Position numbers and translations under genes: made by a program. The notes under the pieces were generated by a model that worked only from the letters and a program-made list of their open reading frames with translations, made no database searches and had not been told where the DNA came from. A stretch of 16,886 nt of DNA from an uncultured Collinsella sp. (GTDB lineage Bacteria > Actinomycetota > Coriobacteriia > Coriobacteriales > Coriobacteriaceae): contig URXE01000051.1 in the NCBI GenBank assembly GCA_900551815.1, positions 1 through 16,886 of the forward strand. Direction: 5' to 3'. This document shows, piece by piece, positions 6,820 through 14,086 of the stretch. Position 1 is the first letter of the stretch, and each line of letters starts with the position of its first letter.

Positions 6820-9375
6820 TTACTGCCCAAAGACCTCTTCGGCGATACGAGCGCTTTCGGCGGCGTCCTTGGCGTAGTAGTCCGCGCCGATCTGCTTGGC
6901 GTATTCGGGGGTGAGCACGGCGCCGCCCACGATGATCTTGACGCCCGGAACCTCGGCATGGAGCAACTTGATGGTCTCTTCCATGGCGACGACGGTGGTG
7001 GTCATAAGCGCCGAGAGGCCGACGAGTTTGATATCGCGCTCCTTGACGGTCTTGAGTACCTCCTGCGGATCGACGTCGCGGCCCAGGTCAAAGACGGTGT
7101 AGCCGTAGTTGTCGAGCAGCATTTTGACGATGTTCTTGCCAATATCGTGGATGTCGCCCTTGACGGTGGCCACGCAGATCTTGCCCTTGTCGGCAATCTC
7201 GCCGGCGGGCATCAGGCGCTTGATGGTGTCGAAGCCCACGCGTGCGGCTTCGGCCGAGGCCATAAGCTGCGGCAAGAAGAACTTGCCCTGGTCAAAGAGG
7301 ACGCCAACCTCGTCGAGGGCGGGGATAAAGTGATTGTTGATGAGGTCCATGGCGTCGTGGTCTGCCAGCAGACGCTCGGTCTCGGCAGCGATCTCGCCTT
7401 TGCGGCCCGAGACGACCATGTGGCGGATGGGGTCGTCCTCGGCGCTTGCAGTGGTGCTTGCGGCAGGCGCGGCATCGCTCGATGCTGACTGGGCGGCTGC
7501 CGGGTTTGCGGCGATCTTATACGGATCGGTCCAGCCGGCGTAGCGCTCGATGTATCCGGTCGAGCCCTCGTCCTCAACGCTCAGGACGCGATAGCTGTAG
7601 ACGGTATCCATAAAGCGCTTGGAGCCTGGGTTCATGATGGGGGCATCGAGACCTGCGCCAAAAGCGGCAGCCAAAAAGACCGAGCCCAGTAGCGGGCGGG
7701 CAGGCAGGCCAAAGCTGATGTTCGACACGCCGAGCGCGCATTTGACGCCCAGACGCTCCTTGCACAGGGACATGGCGCGCAGGATCTGCTCGGCCTGGCG
7801 TTGGTTGGTCGAGGCGGTCATGACCAGGCAGTCGATGAGGATGCGGTCCGGTCCGATGCCGTAGCGGGCAGCCTCGGCCACGATGCGCTCGGCGATGGCG
7901 AAGCGAGCCTCGGCGGTATCGGGGATGCCGCCTTCGTCGAGTGTAAGGCCGACAACGTTGGTGCCGTAGTGGGCGACCAGCGGAAAGATCTCATCCATGA
8001 TCTGCTGCTTGCCATTGACCGAGTTGATGATGGGCTTGCCGGCGTAGCGGCGCACGGCGGCCTCGACGGCTGCGGGGTCGGTGGAGTCGATCTGCAGCGG
8101 CAGCAGCGTGGAGCCCTGGAGCTGTTCGGTCGCCTGTTGGATGATCTTGACCTCGTCGATCTCGGGTAGGCCCACGTTGACGTCCAGGATGTCGGCGCCC
8201 TGTTCCTGCTGGCTGATGCCCTGGCTCACGACGTAGTCCAGGTCGCCGTCGCGCAGGGCCTGCTGCAGGCGCTTTTTACCGGTGGGGTTGATGCGCTCGC
8301 CGATGACGGCGATCTTGTGGCCGTCGCAGGGAAGGTCCACGACCGTTTGAGCGCTCGTGACCGACATGCTGGGCTTGCGGCGGCGCGGGCTGGGCGTGTG
8401 GTTGTCGATAAGCGTGCGCAGGGCCGCCATGTGCGCCGGCGTGGTGCCGCAGCAGCCGCCCACGACGCTCACGCCGTCGGCGATCATGCCGGCGACGGCC
8501 TCGGCGTATTCGGGGGCTTGGATATCGAAGACGGTGTCGCCGTCGTCGTCCACATGGGGCAGTCCTGCATTGGCCTGCACCATAACAGGCTTGTCGGTAA
8601 CGGTGAGCATACGTGCGGCGAGTCCTCGGAGCTCGGCCGGTCCCTGGCTGCAGTTGATGCCCAAAACGTCGGCGCCGATGGCATCGAGCGTAATGGCGGC
8701 GACCTCGGGGCTTGTTCCCAGGAAGGTGCGGCCGTCTTCCTCAAAGGTCATGGTGGCAAAGACGGGCAGGTCGGAGTTCTCGCGGCAGGCGAGGACCGCC
8801 GCCTTGATCTCGGCCAGGTCGGTCATAGTCTCGATAATAAAGAGGTCCACACCCGCGGCGACGCCAGCGCGCACCTCCTCGGCAAAGAGGTCGTAGACCT
8901 CGTCGAAGCTGAGGGTGCCCAGGGGGCGCAGCAGGGCACCGATGGGGCCGATGTCACCGGCGACGTAGCGGGCGCCGGCCTCGCGGGCACAGGTGACGGC
9001 CGCGGCAAAGACGTCTGCCACGGTGGCGGCACCGTCGAGCTTGTGGGCGTTGGCGCCAAAGGTGTTGGCGGTGATTACGTCGCAGCCGGCCTCGACGTAC
9101 TGACGCTGAATGTCGGTAATGACCTGGGGTTCCTCAAAGTTGAGCAGCTCGGGCAGGGCGCCCGCCTTCATGCCAGCGGCCTGCAGCATAGTGCCCATGC
9201 CGCCGTCAAACAGCAGGTGCCCGGTGCCCTCGATGGCGGCGCGCAGGCGGTCATCCTTAATGTACAGGTCGTCGATCGTGCGCGTCTTGTACGCGGCACC
9301 GTTGCAGCGCGCAGCATTGACAGGTGCCGCCAGCGCGGTGCCGTCGGAATCATGGGTGATAAGCGGGGTGAACAT
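6820..9375 (-). CDS. metH: Cobalamin-dependent methionine synthase lacking the activation domain
   Basis: The 851-aa protein transfers the methyl group of 5-methyltetrahydrofolate to homocysteine through methylcobalamin. The homocysteine-binding domain covers about 50-325, starting LLFDGGMGTML; its zinc ligands are Cys242 in GINCSQGP and Cys308/Cys309 in GGCCGTTP. The pterin-binding domain (about 355-615) starts IAVIGERINPTGKK. An Ala/Ser-rich linker (about 620-646) precedes the B12-binding cap. The Rossmann cobalamin domain carries GDIHDIGKN with the cobalt-ligating His743, plus LSALMTTT. The protein ends there, about 350 residues short of the E. coli enzyme; the missing activation domain is the gene just upstream. 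The ATG at 9373-9375 has AGGAG at 9382-9386, which overlaps the upstream gene's stop, suggesting coupled translation. Confidence 0.95.
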   Translation of the reverse strand: MFTPLITHDSDGTALAAPVNAARCNGAAYKTRTIDDLYIKDDRLRAAIEGTGHLLFDGGMGTMLQAAGMKAGALPELLNFEEPQVITDIQRQYVEAGCDVITANTFGANAHKLDGAATVADVFAAAVTCAREAGARYVAGDIGPIGALLRPLGTLSFDEVYDLFAEEVRAGVAAGVDLFIIETMTDLAEIKAAVLACRENSDLPVFATMTFEEDGRTFLGTSPEVAAITLDAIGADVLGINCSQGPAELRGLAARMLTVTDKPVMVQANAGLPHVDDDGDTVFDIQAPEYAEAVAGMIADGVSVVGGCCGTTPAHMAALRTLIDNHTPSPRRRKPSMSVTSAQTVVDLPCDGHKIAVIGERINPTGKKRLQQALRDGDLDYVVSQGISQQEQGADILDVNVGLPEIDEVKIIQQATEQLQGSTLLPLQIDSTDPAAVEAAVRRYAGKPIINSVNGKQQIMDEIFPLVAHYGTNVVGLTLDEGGIPDTAEARFAIAERIVAEAARYGIGPDRILIDCLVMTASTNQRQAEQILRAMSLCKERLGVKCALGVSNISFGLPARPLLGSVFLAAAFGAGLDAPIMNPGSKRFMDTVYSYRVLSVEDEGSTGYIERYAGWTDPYKIAANPAAAQSASSDAAPAASTTASAEDDPIRHMVVSGRKGEIAAETERLLADHDAMDLINNHFIPALDEVGVLFDQGKFFLPQLMASAEAARVGFDTIKRLMPAGEIADKGKICVATVKGDIHDIGKNIVKMLLDNYGYTVFDLGRDVDPQEVLKTVKERDIKLVGLSALMTTTVVAMEETIKLLHAEVPGVKIIVGGAVLTPEYAKQIGADYYAKDAAESARIAEEVFGQ

Positions 9376-9384
9376 CGATGGCTC

Positions 9385-10173
9385 CTAATGGCTGGAATAG
9401 CAGGTGGTGTGGGCGGCGCGGAAGCGGCAGTGCTCACGCATGCGGCAGATATTGCAGGTGGGGCGACTCTGGGCGTCGTGGACTTCGCCGTCAAACAGAC
9501 CGATCACCGCGGTCACGCTCTTGGTGGGCATGAGCAGGCTGGTCGGCGTGACGGTAAGCCCGATGAGCCGCGTGGCGTTGAGCGCAGCTACGATCGAGCG
9601 CTGGGCCGAGAGTGGGCAGTCGCCATAGCCGGGACTGAAGCGCCAGTTGCCGGCGAGTCCGTGTGCGGCGGCCGCAGCCTTGACCTGCTGGTCCATCTGC
9701 TCGACGGCGGCTTCTACATAGGCAGAGCATGCGGCGTCGAGCACGGCTCCCTCCAGGGGCTGCTGGGCTCCCGTGGTGCGCAGACGACGCTCGGCGTCCA
9801 TGCCGAGGGTGCATGCCATGAGTGCGGCAAAGCGGGCGTCTTTGAGATGTCGATAGATATCACGACCCCGCAGCTCAACATTGGTGCCAACCAAGCGGAT
9901 GCAGGGCTCGCCCTGCTCGTCAACGCCCGTGGCATCGACGGCAAACATGCGTCGCACGCCGCGGGGCTCGATATCCAGCTCTAGGCGCTCGACCACAAGC
10001 TCAATTCGTCGTGACAGCTCGGGCTCAATCTGCTGGCCGCCGTAGCCCAGATACCGCAGCATCTCGGCACGGTCGACACGAGGGTGGTGAGCAGCGTCGA
10101 TACGGTAAAGCGCCGGCGACGCAAGGTCGGCCGGCACTTCAACAACGGTTGTATCGACGTGCGGTTTTTCCAT
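9385..10173 (-). CDS. Stand-alone methionine synthase reactivation-domain protein
   Basis: This 262-aa protein matches the C-terminal activation domain of MetH. The SAM-binding motif RFSPGYGDCPLS is at 178-189 (E. coli has RPAPGYPACPDH), and TPTSLLMPTKSVTAVIG at 209-225. It should bind SAM and assist reductive methylation of inactive cob(II)alamin on the split MetH next door, as for Thermotoga-type split enzymes. Unlike the E. coli domain it ends in a cysteine cluster (Cys240, Cys243, Cys249, Cys258), which could hold a metal or iron-sulfur cluster and deliver the electron; that is inference. The ATG at 10171-10173 overlaps the metF TAA by one base. Its TAG (9385-9387) lies in the metH ribosome binding site. 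Confidence 0.9.
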   Translation of the reverse strand: MEKPHVDTTVVEVPADLASPALYRIDAAHHPRVDRAEMLRYLGYGGQQIEPELSRRIELVVERLELDIEPRGVRRMFAVDATGVDEQGEPCIRLVGTNVELRGRDIYRHLKDARFAALMACTLGMDAERRLRTTGAQQPLEGAVLDAACSAYVEAAVEQMDQQVKAAAAAHGLAGNWRFSPGYGDCPLSAQRSIVAALNATRLIGLTVTPTSLLMPTKSVTAVIGLFDGEVHDAQSRPTCNICRMREHCRFRAAHTTCYSSH

Positions 10174-11045
10174 TACCCTAGGCGCTCCATAATGGTCGCG
10201 GCGATTGCAGGACGGTTCATAGTGTACAGGTGCAGACCGTCGGCACCGTGCTCCTTAAGGTCGCAAAGCTGGCGGGCGGCATAATCTACACCGGCCGCCT
10301 GCAGGCTCTCGGGGTCGTTCTCGTACTTGGCGAGAATCTTGATGACGGGGGAGGGCAGCGACGCGCCGCACATAAAGACCATGCGGCTGATCTGCGACTT
10401 GCCCATAAACGGCATGATGCCCGCGGTAATGGGCACGGTGATGCCGGCCTTGTCGGCAAGCTCGCGAAAACGGTAGAAGCACTCGTTATCAAAGAAGAGC
10501 TGCGTCACAAAGAAGCTCGCGCCGGCGTCCTGTTTTTGCTTGAGGTGTTCGACCGAGACGTTGAGGTCCTCACAGGCAATGTGGCCCTCGGGGTAGGCTG
10601 CGGCGCCCACACAAAAGCCGGCGTCGACGAGATCGGGGATGAGGTCGCGGGCGTAGGCATAGTCCGAGGCGGGCTTGTCGTCCTCGGTCGCGCCGGCGGG
10701 AAGATCGCCGCGCAGGGCCAGCACGTTTTCCACGCCGGCGGTGCGATACTCGTCGATCTTGGCGGCGATGTCGGCGTGGGTGCGGCCCACGCAGGTGAGG
10801 TGTGCCACCGAGGGCGTGTCGAATTCGCTCGTAATCATATGCGCGATGGGGGCGGTGGCGGCACCGTTGCCCGAGCCGCCGGCCGAGCAGGTGACCGAGA
10901 CAAAGCTCGGCGAAAGCTTGCACAGATTGCCTGCCACTTCGCGAGCCGTGTCGAGGGTCAGCTCGCCCTTGGGCGGGAACATCTCAAACGAAACGGGTAC
11001 GGTGCCCTGGGATGCTGCCTGCTTAAAAACCTCGTCGACGCGCAT
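10173..11045 (-). CDS. metF: 5,10-methylenetetrahydrofolate reductase
   Basis: I start this at ATG 11043-11045 (MRVDEVFKQA), giving 290 aa, the usual MetF length. AGAGGAG at 11052-11058 is six bases upstream. The frame continues 22 codons further up without family similarity. SFEMFPPKGE (19-28) contains Glu21, the counterpart of the E. coli catalytic Glu28. ALRGDLP (110-116) holds Asp114 of the FAD site; PITAGIMPF follows in the C-terminal half. The enzyme reduces methylenetetrahydrofolate to the methyl donor used by MetH, in the cytoplasm. It is the first gene of the minus-strand operon with the reactivation protein and metH. It is divergent from glnN, so the shared upstream region probably carries its control. 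Confidence 0.95.
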   Translation of the reverse strand: MRVDEVFKQAASQGTVPVSFEMFPPKGELTLDTAREVAGNLCKLSPSFVSVTCSAGGSGNGAATAPIAHMITSEFDTPSVAHLTCVGRTHADIAAKIDEYRTAGVENVLALRGDLPAGATEDDKPASDYAYARDLIPDLVDAGFCVGAAAYPEGHIACEDLNVSVEHLKQKQDAGASFFVTQLFFDNECFYRFRELADKAGITVPITAGIMPFMGKSQISRMVFMCGASLPSPVIKILAKYENDPESLQAAGVDYAARQLCDLKEHGADGLHLYTMNRPAIAATIMERLG

Positions 11046-11200
11046 ATCGTGCTCCTCTAGATACGTAATAGTGTGATGTGTTGTAAGGATTCTACAGCAC
11101 CACTGTGCCACGGTGGAGTTTCACTCGCTATTTGAGGATACCAATCAAAGATGCCTTGCTATCGGCTTTCTCTATAACAGAGCGGCTAATCTAGGCACGG

Positions 11201-11235
11201 ACTATAAAGACTGGTATCTGATGCAAAATACCAGT
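11201..11235 (-). promoter_or_regulatory. Candidate metF operon promoter with overlapping inverted-repeat operator
   Basis: On the minus strand a near-consensus -10, TATAGT (11201-11206), is preceded at spacing 15 by TTTGCA (11222-11227). An 8-bp perfect inverted repeat, ACTGGTAT-N10-ATACCAGT (11210-11217 and 11228-11235), straddles the -35 element as a repressor site would. This would leave a messenger leader of about 150 bases, containing a 6-bp hairpin CCACCG-TGGCA-CAGTGG (11100-11116). I see no SAM, cobalamin or T-box riboswitch core in it. The repeat is certain; promoter use is inference. Confidence 0.4.
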
Positions 11236-11285
11236 TAATAGAGCTCCATCCCAAATTGACTACCCTTAAACCATGGGGAGAGGTC

Positions 11286-11471
11286 TGCTATTTATACAGT
11301 TGATTGGCTGTTGAGGGTGGCAACGCCGCCTCGATAGGGTAACCTCATTGATTGGTTTCGCGACAGCAACATAACGGTAATGTCGCGGAAACACGGCGAG
11401 TCTAAGCTATGACTCGTTCGTTAGTAATCAACACCGCTTCTCACGCGGTGCCGATACGAAGGGAGTTCCGT
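11286..11471 (+). promoter_or_regulatory. Structured glnN leader with extended -10 promoter candidate
   Basis: A TGC-TATTTA extended -10 candidate (11286-11294) opens a roughly 170-base leader with hairpins in tandem: 11313-11332 (GAGG..TGGC / GCCGCCTC), a small AGG-GTAA-CCT (11336-11345), 11355-11365 with 11381-11392 (one bulge), 11397-11416 (CGAGTC / GACTCG) and 11432-11450 (CACCGC / GCGGTG). The ribosome binding site GGGAG (11461-11465) lies in the loop of a further weak hairpin. TTGATTGG occurs at 11300-11307 and 11348-11355, and inverted at 11141-11148. I recognise no known riboswitch class. There is no U-run, so any control would act on translation or RNA stability. Confidence 0.45.
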
Positions 11472-13559
11472 ATGGCCGATCTTACTGACCGCTTCGGGAC
11501 CATGGTGTTCTCTGAGGAAGTCATGAAGGACTACCTCCCCAAGGACATTTGGAAGCGCCTTGCTGCAACCCTCGAGGGCGGTGAGCCGCTCGACCTGGAT
11601 GTGGCCAACGCCGTTGCCCATGCCATGAAGGTCTGGGCCATCTCCAAGGGCGCGACGCACTACGCGCACTGGTTCCAGCCGCTTTCGGGCATTACTTCCG
11701 AGAAGCACGACAGCTTCCTGGAGCCCAACCACGACGGCACCGCCATTACAAAGTTTACGGGCAAGAACCTCATCCAGGGCGAGCCCGATGCCTCGAGCTT
11801 CCCCAACGGTGGCCTGCGTGCTACCTTCGAGGCCCGTGGCTACACCGCTTGGGACCCCACTAGCCCCGCCTTTATCAAGGACGATGTCCTGTGCATCCCC
11901 ACGGCTTTCTGCTCCTACACGGGCGAGGCCCTGGACAAGAAGACCCCGCTGCTGCGCTCCATGACCGCGCTCTCGCGTGAGTCCAAGCGTGTTTTGGCGC
12001 TGTTTGGCAAGACCCCCAAGAAGGTCGTTCCTTCCGTGGGCGACGAGCAGGAGTACTTCCTGATCAAGAAGGACGCTTACCGCAAGCGCAAGGACCTGGT
12101 CATCACCGGCCGCACCCTCTTTGGCGCCGCTCCCTGCAAGGGCCAGGAGCTCGAGGAGCACTACTTTGGCGCTATCCGCCCCACCGTCTCGGCCTACATG
12201 AAGGACCTGGACGATGAGCTGTGGGCGCTCGGCATTCCCGCCAAGACCAAGCACAACGAGGTTGCTCCCTGCCAGCATGAGCTCGCACCGGTCTATGGCG
12301 AGGTCAACGAGGCCATCGACCAGAACCTGGTCATGATGGAGAAAATGAAGCTCATCGCCTCCCGCCACGACTTGGTTTGCCTGCTGCACGAGAAGCCCTT
12401 TGAGGGCATCAACGGTTCGGGCAAGCACAACAACTGGTCGCTTGGCACCGAGTCCGAGAATCTGCTCGATCCGGGCGACACCCCGCTCGACAACCTGCAG
12501 TTCATCGTCTTCCTCACCGCGGTGATCGAGGCCGTCGATAACTATCAGGAGCTCCTGCGTGCCTCCGTTGCCTCGGCCGGCAACGACCATCGTCTGGGCG
12601 CCAACGAGGCTCCTCCGGCGATTATGTCCATCTTCCTGGGCGACCAGCTTACCGAGGTCGTCGAGAAGATCATCGATGGCAAGGCTTCCGTTCATGCCAC
12701 GCGCGGCGTGCTCGACCTGGGCGCCGATACCCTGCCCAAGCTGATGCAGGACAACACCGACCGCAACCGCACCTCCCCGTTTGCCTTTACTGGCAATAAG
12801 TTCGAGTTCCGTGCCTGCGGCTCCGAGCAGAACGTCTCCGACTCCAACCTGGTGCTCGATGCCGCCGTGGCCAAGTCGCTCAAGTCCTTCGCCGACGCGC
12901 TTGAGGGTACGCCCGAGGATAAGTTCCAGGACGCCGCGCTCGAATACTGCAAGAAGGTGCTGACCGATCACCAGCGCATCCTGTTCTCCGGTGACGGCTA
13001 CTCCGATGAGTGGCCCGTCGAGGCCAAGAAGCGAGGCCTTGCCAACAACAAGACCACGGCCGATGCCCTGCCCGCCTTTGTTTCCGATAAGGCTATCGCG
13101 CTCTTTGAGGAGACGGGTGTTCTGACCAAGGCCGAGGCCCAGTGCCGCTACGATTGCAAGCTCGAGAAGTACAACAAGCTCATGAACATCGAGGCTACCA
13201 CGATGGTTCGCGAGGCGCGTCGTACCTATCGCCCGGTCATTACCGCCTATGCCACCAAGGTCGCTAAGGGCCTTGAGACTATTCGTGCCGCCGGCGCCGA
13301 GGCCGCCATGCAGTGTGAGCAGAACACGCTCAACAAGCTCTGCAACGGCATCACCACCATCAACGACTCCATCAAGGCGCTCGACGCCGTGCATCAGAAG
13401 GCCGAGGGCCTCGATGGCCAGGAGCAGGCCAACGTGTATGCACACGAGGTCGTCCCCGCTATGGATACGCTGCGTGCCGCCGTGGACGCCATGGAGGAGA
13501 TCGTGGCTGCCGACTACTGGCCGGTTCCGACCTACGACGACATCCTGTTCTACGTGTAG
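11472..13559 (+). CDS. glnN: Glutamine synthetase type III
   Basis: I start this at ATG 11472 (MADLTDRFGT), giving 695 aa. GGGAG at 11461-11465 is six bases upstream; the frame opens 21 codons earlier without a good site. The length of about 700 aa separates GSIII from the 470-aa GSI. Conserved catalytic blocks are visible: GDEQEYF (190-196), KTKHNEVAPCQHE (258-270), a glycine loop EGINGSGKHNNWS (about 311-323), NDHRLGANEAPPA (about 371-383) and FTGNKFEFRACGS (about 439-451). The enzyme makes glutamine from glutamate, ammonia and ATP in the cytoplasm as a large oligomer. It is a single-gene transcript with its own leader and a strong terminator. The divergent neighbour is metF. Confidence 0.95.
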   Translation: MADLTDRFGTMVFSEEVMKDYLPKDIWKRLAATLEGGEPLDLDVANAVAHAMKVWAISKGATHYAHWFQPLSGITSEKHDSFLEPNHDGTAITKFTGKNLIQGEPDASSFPNGGLRATFEARGYTAWDPTSPAFIKDDVLCIPTAFCSYTGEALDKKTPLLRSMTALSRESKRVLALFGKTPKKVVPSVGDEQEYFLIKKDAYRKRKDLVITGRTLFGAAPCKGQELEEHYFGAIRPTVSAYMKDLDDELWALGIPAKTKHNEVAPCQHELAPVYGEVNEAIDQNLVMMEKMKLIASRHDLVCLLHEKPFEGINGSGKHNNWSLGTESENLLDPGDTPLDNLQFIVFLTAVIEAVDNYQELLRASVASAGNDHRLGANEAPPAIMSIFLGDQLTEVVEKIIDGKASVHATRGVLDLGADTLPKLMQDNTDRNRTSPFAFTGNKFEFRACGSEQNVSDSNLVLDAAVAKSLKSFADALEGTPEDKFQDAALEYCKKVLTDHQRILFSGDGYSDEWPVEAKKRGLANNKTTADALPAFVSDKAIALFEETGVLTKAEAQCRYDCKLEKYNKLMNIEATTMVREARRTYRPVITAYATKVAKGLETIRAAGAEAAMQCEQNTLNKLCNGITTINDSIKALDAVHQKAEGLDGQEQANVYAHEVVPAMDTLRAAVDAMEEIVAADYWPVPTYDDILFYV

Positions 13560-13589
13560 AGCGTAACTGACATATCGTCACGGTATTGA

Positions 13590-13624
13590 GCCGGGGTCCG
13601 CATCATGCGGGCCCCGGCTTTTGT
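13590..13624 (+). terminator. Intrinsic terminator of glnN
   Basis: A 13-bp stem (13590-13602 with 13606-13618, one T-G pair) closes a TCA loop and is followed by TTTTG. It starts about 30 bases after the glnN TAG. A weaker imperfect hairpin (about 13632-13647) followed by GTTTT may back it up. Confidence 0.9.
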
Positions 13625-13675
13625 TTGCGAAGGGCGCTTTGAAGCCCGTTTTGCCGCCGATATGCCTAGGTATAA

Positions 13676-13906
13676 AGGGTTGTGGGCAAAAAACGTCAAA
13701 TATGAGTACTGTCACAAGTCCTGTAGCATTATTTATTTGCAAAATATGAAGTGTTACGCAACATATGTCCAAGTACTTAGCCGATAAACGTCTGCAATTT
13801 TCCCGCCGTAGGACGCCTGACGGCTAAATCGCCTTCTGAAGGCATGAAATCGCTGTAACTAAAATGGTAACAGTACTCATATTTGCCATTTTTTGACCAC
13901 AGGCCT
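13676..13906. repeat. 231-bp element with 40-bp imperfect terminal inverted repeats
   Basis: The arm 13676-13715 matches the reverse complement of 13867-13906 at 34 of 40 positions, including an unbroken 16-base block CAAATATGAGTACTGT. The 151 bases between are AT-richer than the neighbouring genes and hold smaller palindromes (GCCGT/ACGGC at 13805-13824, GCCTTC-T-GAAGGC at 13831-13843). The only open frames are about 60 codons, run into the arms, and look like by-products. Length, terminal repeats and lack of a gene suggest a MITE-like or other dispersed non-autonomous repeat. It sits between the glnN terminator and the prophage edge. Confidence 0.7.
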
Positions 13907-13914
13907 TGCGATGA

Positions 13915-13958
13915 TGCCGGGATCCGCACCCTGTCGGGTTCGAATCCCGGCACATGGA
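13915..13958 (+). other. tRNA T-arm-like sequence, candidate prophage attachment site
   Basis: Bases 13934-13950 read TCGGG-TTCGAAT-CCCGG, a standard tRNA T-arm with the GTTCGANNC signature. No D-arm, anticodon arm or matching 5' acceptor strand lies upstream, and no CCA follows, so this is not a whole tRNA gene. It sits at the edge of the prophage, where a duplicated tRNA 3' end is often left by tRNA-specific integrases. It is also part of a 9-bp perfect inverted repeat, TGCCGGGAT / ATCCCGGCA (13915-13923 and 13944-13952). The matching copy would be outside the window. Confidence 0.4.
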
Positions 13959-13962
13959 TAGC

Positions 13963-13995
13963 AAAAAAGCCCGTCACCGCGAGGGCAACGGGCTT
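13963..13995 (-). terminator. Intrinsic terminator of the prophage lysis operon
   Basis: On the minus strand AAGCCCGT (13988-13995) pairs with ACGGGCTT (13967-13974). A 13-base loop lies between them and TTTT follows (13963-13966). It lies about 90 bases beyond the endolysin stop. Confidence 0.85.
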
Positions 13996-14017
13996 CTAGT
14001 TTCAAATGGTGCACCGT

Positions 14018-14049
14018 TTGCGCATCTCCTCGAACCGAGGTGTGCGCAA
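14018..14049. other. Long hairpin between endolysin gene and terminator
   Basis: TTGCGCA (14018-14024) pairs with TGCGCAA (14043-14049), and inside it CCTCG (14028-14032) pairs with CGAGG (14036-14040) around an AAC loop. A further CCG/CGG can pair outside (14014-14016, 14051-14053). No U-run follows on either strand. It would lie in the 3' untranslated part of the endolysin messenger and may protect the transcript. Confidence 0.6.
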
Positions 14050-14086
14050 TCGGCACGATTATCTTCGTTAAGATACCACGAGCGGC

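Noticed and set aside
8317..9984. Plus-strand open frame of 555 codons opposite metH and the reactivation gene
   Set aside because: It spans two confidently identified minus-strand genes and shows the same antisense composition; no domain is recognisable.
11046..11200. SAM or cobalamin riboswitch upstream of metF
   Set aside because: I could not find the conserved core sequences of the SAM-I, SAM-II, SAH or B12 classes on the minus strand; only one modest hairpin is present.
11311..11332. T-box antiterminator before glnN
   Set aside because: GAGGGTGGCAAC resembles the T-box sequence at its start, but the ACCGCG half is missing and there is no terminator. glnN would also be an unusual target.
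11421..13445. Minus-strand open frame of 674 codons opposite glnN
   Set aside because: It mirrors GSIII over nearly its whole length, with a Leu/Gly/Val-rich low-information sequence. It is an antisense shadow.
13884..13958. Complete tRNA gene
   Set aside because: Only the T-arm fits. No D-arm, anticodon arm or acceptor strand complementary to the 3' end can be found in the 75 bases ending there.
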